DNA of 64,000 nucleotides from positions 62,001-126,000 of the forward strand of contig JAISPG010000078.1 in assembly GCA_031275085.1 (NCBI GenBank). Direction: 5' to 3'. Both the position numbers and the translations under genes were made by a program. Under the pieces are notes generated by a model. It had not been told where the DNA came from. It saw only the letters and a program-made list of their open reading frames with translations, and ran no database searches. This document shows positions 28,115-37,227 of the stretch, piece after piece. Source of the DNA: Bacteroidales bacterium. Lineage in GTDB: Bacteria > Bacteroidota > Bacteroidia > Bacteroidales > ML635J-15. The number at the start of each line of letters is the position of its first letter. Position 1 is the first letter of the stretch.

Positions 28115-29134
28115 TTATATCGTTTTATTTTTTCTGTTAAAAACCTTTTCAAAAATTATTAATAATATCAATGCTATAAGGAAACTTGATGCAACACTCA
28201 CAAATATAATTACCCAGTATACAGGAGTTGCTTTTCTTTCGGATACTTCTGCGGCACTTACTACATATGTATTTGGAAGATTATGCTCCAAATCGACTTT
28301 TGCCTCCCTGTATTTTGCTTCCAGAGTTGCAAGTCTTTTAACTTCCTCATACATTTGTTCTTTTAATATAGTATGTGTACTTCCGTATTGCGCAAGTATC
28401 TCCAGTTTCTTTTCCAGTTCTGAAACAGCATTTGTATTTCTTTCTGCAATGGCAATGGCAAGTTGCTCGCTGTATTTTTCAGTCTGAGATCTTGCATCAA
28501 TAACCCCCAGCCTGCTTAAAGCATTTAGAGAATCTTCAATTTCTTTTATTTTACTTTTTTGTTCTTCAAATTCTCTTTTAACTATATCAAATGCCTTTTG
28601 AGCACGTTCTTTTTGAATTTTTGCAAAAGCGCTGTCAACAAGAATAATAATTTCGTTTGCAATAAGAGCTGCAGTATCCGGACTAGTGTCATATACATCT
28701 ATTTTTACAGACATATATTCCGTGCGTGAAATTTTAATATTTGATTTATATTTGTTGCTCATTTTAGTATACGGATACTTAGAATTCGGATCTATACCAT
28801 AATGTTCAAAAAGATTAAATTTTTCGACTATCCCATTACGGATATCATTCGAGAGCAACACTTGCATCAATTGTTCCACATCTTCTTCTTCGCCGAACTT
28901 CAGAACATCTTTACGTTGTTGACTTTCAGTTACAAGTGACTGAGAAACAGAACTCGACGAAGTAGCAAAAAGTATTATGGTAGATTTAAATTTTGGTGTG
29001 ATTGATAAACAAGCAAATATAGACACTACAAAAGAAAGAAAAATAACAACCAACAAATGTACTTTGTATTTTAGTATGAAATCCAAAATTCCTTTATTGT
29101 TAAATAAATTTGTTTGATTTGGTTCCGACATCAT
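28115..29134 (-). CDS. Wzz-like polysaccharide chain-length determinant (first of two)
   Basis: 339 residues with two terminal membrane helices (about 22-45 and 307-330), a periplasmic region with a long coiled coil (about 180-270), and a Pro-containing segment (R-K-A-T-P-V-Y-W) before the last helix. No ATPase domain is present. Two adjacent ATG codons (29134 and 29131) make the start ambiguous by one residue. It begins the three-gene operon; a TATTTTTG box lies 21 bases upstream. The presence of two different Wzz proteins suggests a hetero-oligomer or two modal lengths. Confidence 0.83.
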   Translation of the reverse strand: MMSEPNQTNLFNNKGILDFILKYKVHLLVVIFLSFVVSIFACLSITPKFKSTIILFATSSSSVSQSLVTESQQRKDVLKFGEEEDVEQLMQVLLSNDIRNGIVEKFNLFEHYGIDPNSKYPYTKMSNKYKSNIKISRTEYMSVKIDVYDTSPDTAALIANEIIILVDSAFAKIQKERAQKAFDIVKREFEEQKSKIKEIEDSLNALSRLGVIDARSQTEKYSEQLAIAIAERNTNAVSELEKKLEILAQYGSTHTILKEQMYEEVKRLATLEAKYREAKVDLEHNLPNTYVVSAAEVSERKATPVYWVIIFVSVASSFLIALILLIIFEKVFNRKNKTI

Positions 29135-29155
29135 CGTAATAATTTAAACATCGGG

Positions 29156-29163
29156 CAAAAATA
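29156..29163 (-). promoter_or_regulatory. -7 box (TATTTTTG) of the wzz-wzz-ligase operon
   Basis: A minus-strand TAnnTTTG match 21 bases upstream of the first Wzz gene, in the 297-base divergent gap. The rest of the gap is very AT-rich, with only a short 6-bp hairpin (29384-29405) before the PagL-like gene. Confidence 0.5.
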
Positions 29164-29431
29164 TATATTATTCTTATATTTAAGAAATTTTTAATATAAA
29201 AATACCTACAACCAGATCCGATAATATTAAAAAATATCAGGTAAAATAAAATAATAATAACAATAATTTTTAAAAATAAATCAGATATAAACTTTTAACC
29301 TGATTTTATGTTTTTTAAACATAGAAAAATTTTTTATTAAAATTAAAATTATTCTCAGATATTTGTATCCGATAATTTTTGTTAGCTGTGAAGCAGAAAA
29401 CAGCTGAAATTAATAAAAATAAAATTTAGAT

Positions 29432-30616
29432 ATGAAGAAATTATTACTTTTTGTATCAGTACTTTTTATTATACTTAACTGCATTGCTGCTGATACCATA
29501 AGTGTAAAACGACCTTCATATATTGCTGTCAACAGCAATCACGGAACAGTATTTCAAACTTCTTCTTATGTGGCAGGAGAATACAGAATTCCTTATTATA
29601 CTTCCGGTTCTGTTAAATATGGCTTTGGAGCAAAGGGGGATAACTGGAAAGATTATGTTTTTAAAATGCCATATGTAGGTGTAGGGATTTATTTTGTAGA
29701 CTTCTTTAGAAAGAGTGATTTCGGAAGCCCAATGTCCGTATTTATTTTTCAGGGAGCTCATTTAACCAACATTCACAGGAAAATAAGTCTTAATTATGAA
29801 TGGAATTTAGGGTTATCTTTCAATTGGAGATATTATGATCCGGTTGATAATCCTATGAATACGGTAATAGGTACTCCGCTGAATGTACATGTTAGTGGAA
29901 ATCTGCATATGAAATGGAGGATTTCATCAAAATTTAATCTTGATTTTGGAGTAGGATTAGCACATTTTTCAAACGGAGCATCTCATTATCCTAATTATGG
30001 ACTCAATCTTCTTTCTGTATTTACAGAACTATCTTACCATTTTAACAGGCAAAATAATACTCCTGAACCAAATAAATATCCTGCTCCCGAATTTAAAAAA
30101 CGTAAAGAACATGAGGTAATGTTCCTGATAAGTTCCCGCCATGCGAAATTGGATACTACAGGTACCAATCTCAAAAGTATATATGCTCCAAAACATTTTA
30201 AGGTTTTAGGGATAAGTTATTCATACCTTATTCATAATCTTTACCGATATAAATGGGGACCAAGTTTAGATTTTGTTTATGACGAAAGCTCAGGTTTCAA
30301 AGCATGGAGAGAACTAAATTCTGACAGTGGAATAATGGAAGAAAAAATAGAAATGGGAGAACTCAAAGACAGGCTTTCATTAGGTTTATCTCTTAAAGGA
30401 GAAATACTTATGCCTCATTATTCTATATTTGCCAATTTTGGTTATAACGTAATTCATGGTAACAAAAAAGACAATCGCTTTTATCAGATTGTTGCAATAA
30501 AAATAAATTTTACTGACAATTTTTTCGGAACTTTTGGTATAAGGGCAAGAAGATTTTCGCGAGCTACATACCTGTTCACTAATTTAGGATTCACAATACC
30601 TCAATGTAAAGGATAA
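29432..30616 (+). CDS. PagL-like lipid A deacylase / acyloxyacyl hydrolase family outer-membrane protein
   Basis: 394 residues with a signal peptide (1-20) and an amphipathic beta-barrel pattern. About residues 175-205 hold A-H-F-S-N-G, then N-Y-G-L-N and a downstream T-E-L-S-Y-H-F. This matches the PagL active site, where His, Ser and Glu remove the 3-O-linked acyl chain of lipid A. PagL itself is about 170 residues. Here a second region (about 225-394) also looks barrel-like, so the protein is about twice the usual size. It is divergent from the wzz operon, consistent with LPS remodelling. Enzymatic activity is inferred. Confidence 0.68.
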   Translation: MKKLLLFVSVLFIILNCIAADTISVKRPSYIAVNSNHGTVFQTSSYVAGEYRIPYYTSGSVKYGFGAKGDNWKDYVFKMPYVGVGIYFVDFFRKSDFGSPMSVFIFQGAHLTNIHRKISLNYEWNLGLSFNWRYYDPVDNPMNTVIGTPLNVHVSGNLHMKWRISSKFNLDFGVGLAHFSNGASHYPNYGLNLLSVFTELSYHFNRQNNTPEPNKYPAPEFKKRKEHEVMFLISSRHAKLDTTGTNLKSIYAPKHFKVLGISYSYLIHNLYRYKWGPSLDFVYDESSGFKAWRELNSDSGIMEEKIEMGELKDRLSLGLSLKGEILMPHYSIFANFGYNVIHGNKKDNRFYQIVAIKINFTDNFFGTFGIRARRFSRATYLFTNLGFTIPQCKG

Positions 30617-30775
30617 ATAAGGAAAATTATGAATTTAGCTATATTTTATTATTCTTTTTTTATGCATAAAACTATTTAAAATAGCATAAATATATTTATT
30701 TTCAGTTATTAGAATAGATTATTAATCAATTTTTAAAATACAAGATTAAAAACTAACGGATAAAAATTCCAATAT

Positions 30776-31465
30776 CTATTTGTTTTTATTCATATACCTC
30801 TGAGTCCAGGGGCAATGAACCATACATTTTAAGCAAGTAGTACATTTGTCAACATCAATTATTTCCTCCCTTGTCACACCCAACTTCCATACTTTTCCTT
30901 TAAGAGCATCAGGCTGACAAACATTCAGACAAATCCGGCAATTACCACATTGAACAGCAAACGATTGATATAACTCTGTATTTAACGGGGCATCAGTTAA
31001 AATGCCGCCCCAGATCTGAGAACAACCATATTCTTTATTCACCAACAGATTATTCTTGCCAATCCATCCAAGCCCTGCACGAATCGCTAAAGTTTTCAAA
31101 GGAAGATTTGTTTTACCAGACATTCCGTCAAAATTATTTGTAGCAATCTGGTTATTATCCGAAAGAGAGTAAGCACTATATCCGTTCTTTTCAATAAAAC
31201 CAGCAATAAAATCAGATATATGATACATTTCCATTTCACGACAATAATGTTCATCGTCATCAAAATAGTTTCGTTCGACCATTTCTAGTACATAATTGGG
31301 ATTATCGCTAACTTTTTTCAGATATCCGGAAGAACATTTCACTCCAAACAAAACTGCAGACGGAAAACCACGATTTTGTGACGGCGCCAGTGTTGAAATA
31401 TCCACAAAATAAATAAATTCAATATTATGTTGTCTTAATTCATGGATAATTTTTTCATTGATCAT
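30776..31465 (-). CDS. QueG-like double [4Fe-4S] protein (short epoxyqueuosine reductase family)
   Basis: 229 residues. The G-L-G-W-I-G-K-N-N-L-L segment (about 132) is typical of QueG. Two ferredoxin-type clusters follow: C-G-N-C-R-I-C-L-N-V-C-Q-P (about 172) and C-T-T-C-L-K-C-M-V-H-C-P-W-T (about 208). It ends right after the second cluster, so the C-terminal HEAT-repeat extension of many QueG proteins is missing. It may complete queuosine synthesis after QueA, or be one of the short paralogues acting on another substrate. Monocistronic as far as visible. Confidence 0.75.
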   Translation of the reverse strand: MINEKIIHELRQHNIEFIYFVDISTLAPSQNRGFPSAVLFGVKCSSGYLKKVSDNPNYVLEMVERNYFDDDEHYCREMEMYHISDFIAGFIEKNGYSAYSLSDNNQIATNNFDGMSGKTNLPLKTLAIRAGLGWIGKNNLLVNKEYGCSQIWGGILTDAPLNTELYQSFAVQCGNCRICLNVCQPDALKGKVWKLGVTREEIIDVDKCTTCLKCMVHCPWTQRYMNKNK

Positions 31466-31550
31466 ACTCTTTATTTTTAGCTATTTTTTCTAAAGTTAAA
31501 ATACCAATAACTTTAATTATTCTTTTATTAATTTATGTTATCTATATTTA

Positions 31551-31590
31551 GAAAAAGGAAAAGAGAAGACTTGCTGTTTTCTCTTTTCCT
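31551..31590 (-). terminator. Terminator of the methyltransferase gene
   Basis: A perfect 12-bp inverted repeat (31556-31567 with 31579-31590) around an 11-base loop, followed on the minus strand by a T run (31551-31556). It lies 9 bases past the stop at 31599. Confidence 0.8.
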
Positions 31591-31598
31591 CATAATTA

Positions 31599-32372
31599 TC
31601 AGATTTTCTTTCCTATATAGAATACATATCCATAATACGCTTTATATTTGTAGTATAATTGCTTTTCGTGTCGTTGGCCGGCAACAAATTCTTCTGCTGC
31701 TTTATTTCCTGCGTGCTTCTTCAGGAATATTTCCTGTGCTTCAAATTGAGGGGCATAGAAATGTTCTGTCCAGCAGTTTTCCGGCAGAATAAACGTAGCA
31801 ACAGGAATATATCCCGCTTTCTGTATTTGAGCGACTTTATTGGGAATTGTATCAATTTCGGGATATGCATCCAACCAGAAATCGTTAATTTCGTCGGGAC
31901 GGTTATCGGTAAACCACGACACTTCCGAAACAGCAATATATCCACCTGTTTTCAAAAATTGCTTCCATTCGTTTAATCCCCGTTGGAAGCCAATATTGTA
32001 AATTGCCCCCTCCGACCAGATCAGATCCAATTCCTCTTTTTTAAACGGAAGATCATCCATAGAACCTACTATACCCTTTATTCTGTTTTGAAGATTCAGA
32101 GAATTTACATTCTGATTGAACAAGTCAATAAATTTGGGAAATAAGTCAAGTCCTGTAATTTGTCCAGGTACGTGTTGTGCTAAAGTTATTGTTTGTCCGC
32201 CGGTACCACAACCGAGATCTGCAATAAGAGATTTTTCGGTAAGACTATCAATAAAGCTCAAAGCTTTAACTGTTGTTTCAGGGCTTCCAGGTCCCTGACG
32301 TTCTATACTTGAAAAATATTCGCAAATTAAATTGAAATCGAATTCGTGAATTGATTTATTTTCGTTACTCAT
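31599..32372 (-). CDS. Class I SAM-dependent methyltransferase
   Basis: 257 residues with a Rossmann SAM-binding core. Motif I is [12 protein letters not shown] (about residue 55), with the ribose-binding acidic residue in G-L-D-L-F (about 75) and D-D-L-P-F-K (motif IV region, about 108). The N-terminal [12 protein letters not shown] resembles small-molecule methyltransferases of the Methyltransf_25 type. The substrate cannot be inferred, and neighbours give no pathway. A 6-bp inverted repeat at 32404-32422 lies just upstream of the start and might be an operator. Confidence 0.8.
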   Translation of the reverse strand: MSNENKSIHEFDFNLICEYFSSIERQGPGSPETTVKALSFIDSLTEKSLIADLGCGTGGQTITLAQHVPGQITGLDLFPKFIDLFNQNVNSLNLQNRIKGIVGSMDDLPFKKEELDLIWSEGAIYNIGFQRGLNEWKQFLKTGGYIAVSEVSWFTDNRPDEINDFWLDAYPEIDTIPNKVAQIQKAGYIPVATFILPENCWTEHFYAPQFEAQEIFLKKHAGNKAAEEFVAGQRHEKQLYYKYKAYYGYVFYIGKKI

Positions 32373-32643
32373 AATGTTAAATTTTTTTGTTATACAATTT
32401 TGAGATAAGAATTTATCTTATCAAGTTAAATTTTAATATAAAAATACATGAAAACAACTCAGGCAAAGGCACGCCCAAGCATTGAAATATATAACCTTTG
32501 AAAATACCGAAGGTTATTTATTTTACCAGATCCTTTTTAAATTTAAACATCCAAAAGTTTTAGTACCGACAAAGGTAATTTGTATTATTAATTATAACAA
32601 ATATTTTGCAGACATAATGAAAAATAATTTGTTTAAAAGTTGT

Positions 32644-32720
32644 TTTATACCACAAAAAACGCAAAGATTAATATATCCGCAATCAACCTTTAAAACTTCT
32701 GCGAACTCTGCGGGTGCTAT
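32644..32720. repeat. Degenerate dispersed repeat (CACAAA...CTGCG type)
   Basis: In the 398-base gap between the methyltransferase and TolC genes, 32644-32668 and 32694-32720 form an imperfect inverted pair. The arms resemble the widespread non-coding repeats of the type accacaaaaaacgcaaag / cttctgcgaactctgcgg. The first 18 bases (32644-32661) recur exactly at 63623-63640, and a related piece occurs at 59774-59786. No gene is seen in this gap; a short 8-bp hairpin lies near 32490-32513. Confidence 0.5.
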
Positions 32721-32770
32721 ATTTTATATTATAATTATAGTCCACAAAGGTAAATTATATCAAAGGAATA

Positions 32771-34081
32771 TTATTCCAATTGTCCTATAACTTTCAAATA
32801 TTCAACTTCTTTAATTTTACAATTTGTACGGGCTTCGATAAGGTTGCTGCGTGCCTCCTGAAATTGAGCCTGTGCTTCTAAAATATCAAAAATAGTACCC
32901 ATTTTAAGTTCATAATTATCGCTTGCAATCTTTACAGCAGCTTCTGCTTCGGTTATAGCCTCCTGTGCAGATTCGATCAAAAGAAAACTACTTTGATATT
33001 CGGACAATACTTTCTTAATCTCTATGTTCATTAATTCGCTATTTTTCTCTAACTCCAGCTTACTAATATCGTAAGTAAATTTCGCACTTTTAATTTTTTT
33101 TGAGCCTTCGCCGAAATGAAAAATCGGGATAGAAATATTAGCCATAATCATCGGAAGATTCATTTTAAGTTCACTTCCTCCAAATTCCATTCCAGCTACA
33201 TAAGAATATCCGGCACTGAAACCTATAGTAGGAAGGAAATCTGCACGTGTATTTTTTACAGAAAGTTCGTTCAGTTCCACTTGTTTCTGTAAAATTAAAT
33301 ATTCCGGACGTTGTAAAATATCAGGAGAATTATACGAACCTTTTTGAGATAATTTAATAGTTGTATCTGTTGCAATAACGGGAGTATTCATATCTATGCC
33401 TATAATATGGCACAAAGACATACGAGATAATTCCAAGCCATTACGTGCTCTTTGTAACTCATATTTAATATTGCTTTGTTTTGCCCGTATTTTTTGTACA
33501 TCAGACAATGTTGCCATTTGTAATTCTGTCAAATCATTTACGCGCCTATATAACGAGTCGAGCATAGTGCCATAGCTTTCCAGTAATTTTACTTTCTCAC
33601 GTACAGAAACATATATCCAGTAAGCATTTTCAGCATCTAAAATTACATTCATCTTTGTCAGCCGTTTATTTTCTTCGGTCATTTCAACTCCTTTTTTTGC
33701 CATTCTGTTACCGGTAATTATTTTACCACCTACAAAAACAGGCTGTTGTAAATTAATTCCGGCCATATACATCCCTCTCATACTCATTTCCATAGGGATA
33801 GGGACTGAAACAGGTAATCCAAAATCAGTAAGACTAAAATCCATACTCATATCTATATCTTCAAAAACATAAGCATAAGTACCGGAAGCAACAACTTTAG
33901 GTAAAAATGAAGTTTGTACTACTTTTTGATCCATAACTGTCTTATCGTGTTGCAGCGATGCTATTTGCAAATCATAACTATTTTGAAGTGCCATTTCCCG
34001 ACATTGTTCTATTGATAATTCTATCTGGGCGTTTAATTTTAATGTCGATAAAAATATAATCAAAAAAATTATTTTTTTCAT
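32771..34081 (-). CDS. TolC-family outer-membrane efflux protein
   Basis: 436 residues with a signal peptide (about 1-18) and the two-fold outer-membrane efflux protein layout. The start is S-I-E-Q-C-R-E-M-A-L-Q-N-S-Y-D-L; long alpha-helical hairpins and a second repeat follow from about residue 240. It forms the trimeric exit duct for the RND pump encoded upstream. Its start overlaps the RND gene stop by 4 bases, so it is the third gene of a tightly coupled adaptor-pump-duct operon. Confidence 0.92.
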   Translation of the reverse strand: MKKIIFLIIFLSTLKLNAQIELSIEQCREMALQNSYDLQIASLQHDKTVMDQKVVQTSFLPKVVASGTYAYVFEDIDMSMDFSLTDFGLPVSVPIPMEMSMRGMYMAGINLQQPVFVGGKIITGNRMAKKGVEMTEENKRLTKMNVILDAENAYWIYVSVREKVKLLESYGTMLDSLYRRVNDLTELQMATLSDVQKIRAKQSNIKYELQRARNGLELSRMSLCHIIGIDMNTPVIATDTTIKLSQKGSYNSPDILQRPEYLILQKQVELNELSVKNTRADFLPTIGFSAGYSYVAGMEFGGSELKMNLPMIMANISIPIFHFGEGSKKIKSAKFTYDISKLELEKNSELMNIEIKKVLSEYQSSFLLIESAQEAITEAEAAVKIASDNYELKMGTIFDILEAQAQFQEARSNLIEARTNCKIKEVEYLKVIGQLE

Positions 34082-37000
34082 ACTTCTTGTCTTTTTGGCT
34101 TATGAATATTAAAAAGTAAAGAATAAAAAATCGGTAACAAGATAAGGGTTGTTATAGTTCCCATAGCTAATCCGGACATTACTGCAACAGCAAGGCTCGA
34201 ATACATAGGATCAAATATCAGTGGAAACATTCCCACAATAGTAGTTAATGAAGCCATAATTACAGGACGGGTACGATTAACCGTAGAACTTATAACTGCC
34301 TTATAGGGTTCCATTCCCTCCCTGGTCCTGTATGTTATCTCATCTATCAAAACAATTTCATTTTTTATCATCATGCCGACAAGACCAAATAATCCTATAA
34401 GGGACATAAAAGTATATGGAGTACCGGTAAGCAGAAGAGTAGGAACAATGCCAATAAGAACAAACGGCAGGCAGAGCACCGTTAATAATAACTTTTTTAC
34501 ACTATTGAAAAGTAATAATAAAATTAATAACATAATTAATACAGCTACCGGATAATAACTTAAAACGTTAGCCATCGCATCTTTTTGCATTTTTTGTTCG
34601 CCCAGCCATGTTCTTGTATAACCATCCGGCAATTCAATATTATCAATCGCATCTTTTACTTCGCTTTGAACAGCTGCCGGAGTACTTTCGGCTTTGGAGT
34701 CACATTGAGCCTTTATTGCTCTTTGTCCATTGTAACGATGAATCACAGATTCCTGATTTTCCAGTTGCAAACCATCAGTAACATGACTTAAAGGAACCGT
34801 CCTGAACATTTCATCAATCGTTTCATTTATATCCTTCCCACCAGTCATCAACTGGGCGATCTCGTATTCATTAATTTTTACATTAGGAATCATACTCCAT
34901 ACCGGAATATCATCAAGTCTGGTTATACGACTTCCGTCAGAATTACGCACTTTCATATTTACATACAGCATTGCATCATCATCATAAAACATTCCTATAG
35001 GTAATCCATCGGTAGAAGCCATAAGCGCCTTCCCAAGATCACTACGGGTTATTCCTGCCCGTTTTCCTGCTTGCTGCAAATAACGTGCATGTAATGTTTT
35101 ACCAGGCGGATTCCAGTTATTACATACAGAATAAATATCTGTTTCATCACTGGCTCTCATAATATTCTCTGCCTGTCGACTCAAATCCCTTAATACTGCC
35201 GGATCGGGACCAGAAAACATTACTTCAACACGATGACTTGTAGCAATAGAAAAATTATATTTTCTTACTCTAACATAAGCATCAGGATAATTCGCCCTTA
35301 GTTCATCTTCTATTATCGGTCGCATCTTATCAGCAAACTTATAATCGGGAAAAGTAACAATAAATTCTCCATAATTATCTCCACCGGAATTAATAGACCT
35401 GACCAGACAATAACGAGGCGGCGTACTTCCCTGAGTAGATGCTACTTGTGTAACATCATCGTAACTAAGTAGCCTTTCTGTAATTTCATGTAAATCACTT
35501 TTTACTTTATCAGGATGTGTCTGTGGCGGCAAAGTATACTCTATGTAAAGCTGATTATATTCAAAATCAGGGAAAAATAAATTCTTTATTTTAAATATAC
35601 CCAATGCAGAAACTACTAATAATATGATACTTATGATAAGAGTTGTTATTTTATACCGCATAAAAAACGACAAAGCTTTTCCTATTACACGACGTAAAGG
35701 AGAATCTAATTCTCCTCCTATTATTTCAGTTTTTTTAGCTTTATATCTCGCAGGCAACATTATCATAGAAAAAAACGGAACCTGGACCAAAGCCAATATC
35801 CAACTTATAAATAATGATATACAAAAAACAAGGAACATATCACCAGCATATTCTCCTGCAGAATCATCAGAAAGGAAAACAGGTAAAAATGCGATTATAG
35901 CAATAAGTGTAGCTCCCAGTAAAGGGATTGCTGTACGTTGCGCTGTTCCTATCAATGCCTGACGTGGCGGAAGCCCTTTTGCTCTATCAACCAGAATTCC
36001 ATCCATTACTACCACAGCATTATCAACCAGCATTCCCATAGCTACGATAAAAGCCCCCAGTGAAATACGCTGTAATGTGCCGTCTAACGCATAAAGTATT
36101 AGAAAAGTACCTAATACAGTGAAAACCAGTCCAAACCCAATGTTAAATCCGCTTCTCATTCCCATAGCTACAATTAACACAACGATTACCACAATTACCG
36201 AGGATATCAGATTCCACATAAAATCAGAAATTGAAGCTTTTACTCTATCAGGTTGAAAAAATACCTTTTGATAAGATATTCCGGCAGGAAGACGATGTTC
36301 CAATTCCTTTAATTTTTGATCGACTTCTTTTCCGACTTCGGTAACAACAACATCAGGTTCCATAGATATGGAAAGAGATAACGCTGCTTTATTATCTACC
36401 CAAAAACCATATGTCTGCGGCTCCTGATATGTACGTACAACTTCAGCAATATCTCCAAGTTTAACCTGTTCTCCGGTCGGAGTCTGTAAAATTATATTAC
36501 GTATACTTTCCACATCTGTCAGTTTTCCGTCAACAGCCAAACGTACTTTTTCATTTCCTGCCCTATATGATCCTGTTATTACAGGCTGGTTCTGCCCGTC
36601 AATGGACATCATAATCTGGGTCGGAACAATTCCGGTACGAGCAATTTGTTCCTGTGGAATAGTAATATCAATACATTCACTACGTGAACCAAATATTTCT
36701 ATGCGTCTTACCCCTTTTACTTCAAGTAATTCTCTTTTCAGGAATTTTGTATATTTCTCCAATTCCGCATAAGAATAATCTTCTCCTGTAACAGCGTAAA
36801 ACATGCCATAAACATCGCTGACATCATCCATTACTATAGGAGCCATTGCTCCTGACGGTAACCTTGTTGATGCATTTTGCACTTTACGGCGCAACATATC
36901 CCAATATTGTTCCACATTCCTGTCGGGAACAATACCTTCCAGGCTTAGAGATACTACAGATAAGTTTTCTGAAGATGTAGATTGTATGTCCAGAATATTA

Positions 37001-37227
37001 TTTATAGTCCTTAATTCTTCTTCTATGATACTGGTAACTTCAAGTTCTACTTCATGAGCTGATGCACCCGGATAAGGAGTAATGATAACCGCTTGTTTTA
37101 CCGCGATCAAAGGATCTTCCAGTTTAGGCATTTTAATATAAGCATAAATACCTCCCGCTATTAATGCTACAATAAATGCCCAAAATAGAGTTTTCCTGTT
37201 CAGGAAAAATTCTGTTATATTTATCAT
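34078..37227 (-). CDS. RND-family efflux pump inner-membrane permease (AcrB/HAE type)
   Basis: 1049 residues with the RND plan: a first helix, a large periplasmic loop (about 35-330), five or six helices, a second periplasmic loop (about 555-865) and final helices. Diagnostic pieces are Y-P-G-A-S-A-H-E-V-E, G-A-F-I-V-A-M-G-M-L-V-D-N-A-V-V-V (helix 4 with the proton-relay Asp) and G-L-F-G-L-V-G-M-M-I-K-N-E-I-V-L-I-D near the C terminus. It probably exports drugs or envelope-active compounds using proton motive force. Both ends overlap neighbouring genes by 4 bases. Confidence 0.95.
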   Translation of the reverse strand: MINITEFFLNRKTLFWAFIVALIAGGIYAYIKMPKLEDPLIAVKQAVIITPYPGASAHEVELEVTSIIEEELRTINNILDIQSTSSENLSVVSLSLEGIVPDRNVEQYWDMLRRKVQNASTRLPSGAMAPIVMDDVSDVYGMFYAVTGEDYSYAELEKYTKFLKRELLEVKGVRRIEIFGSRSECIDITIPQEQIARTGIVPTQIMMSIDGQNQPVITGSYRAGNEKVRLAVDGKLTDVESIRNIILQTPTGEQVKLGDIAEVVRTYQEPQTYGFWVDNKAALSLSISMEPDVVVTEVGKEVDQKLKELEHRLPAGISYQKVFFQPDRVKASISDFMWNLISSVIVVIVVLIVAMGMRSGFNIGFGLVFTVLGTFLILYALDGTLQRISLGAFIVAMGMLVDNAVVVMDGILVDRAKGLPPRQALIGTAQRTAIPLLGATLIAIIAFLPVFLSDDSAGEYAGDMFLVFCISLFISWILALVQVPFFSMIMLPARYKAKKTEIIGGELDSPLRRVIGKALSFFMRYKITTLIISIILLVVSALGIFKIKNLFFPDFEYNQLYIEYTLPPQTHPDKVKSDLHEITERLLSYDDVTQVASTQGSTPPRYCLVRSINSGGDNYGEFIVTFPDYKFADKMRPIIEDELRANYPDAYVRVRKYNFSIATSHRVEVMFSGPDPAVLRDLSRQAENIMRASDETDIYSVCNNWNPPGKTLHARYLQQAGKRAGITRSDLGKALMASTDGLPIGMFYDDDAMLYVNMKVRNSDGSRITRLDDIPVWSMIPNVKINEYEIAQLMTGGKDINETIDEMFRTVPLSHVTDGLQLENQESVIHRYNGQRAIKAQCDSKAESTPAAVQSEVKDAIDNIELPDGYTRTWLGEQKMQKDAMANVLSYYPVAVLIMLLILLLLFNSVKKLLLTVLCLPFVLIGIVPTLLLTGTPYTFMSLIGLFGLVGMMIKNEIVLIDEITYRTREGMEPYKAVISSTVNRTRPVIMASLTTIVGMFPLIFDPMYSSLAVAVMSGLAMGTITTLILLPIFYSLLFNIHKPKRQEV

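Noticed and set aside
32404..32422. GATAAG/CTTATC inverted repeat before the methyltransferase gene as a defined operator
   Set aside because: Only 6-bp arms and a single copy in the window; mentioned with the gene but not strong enough to stand alone.
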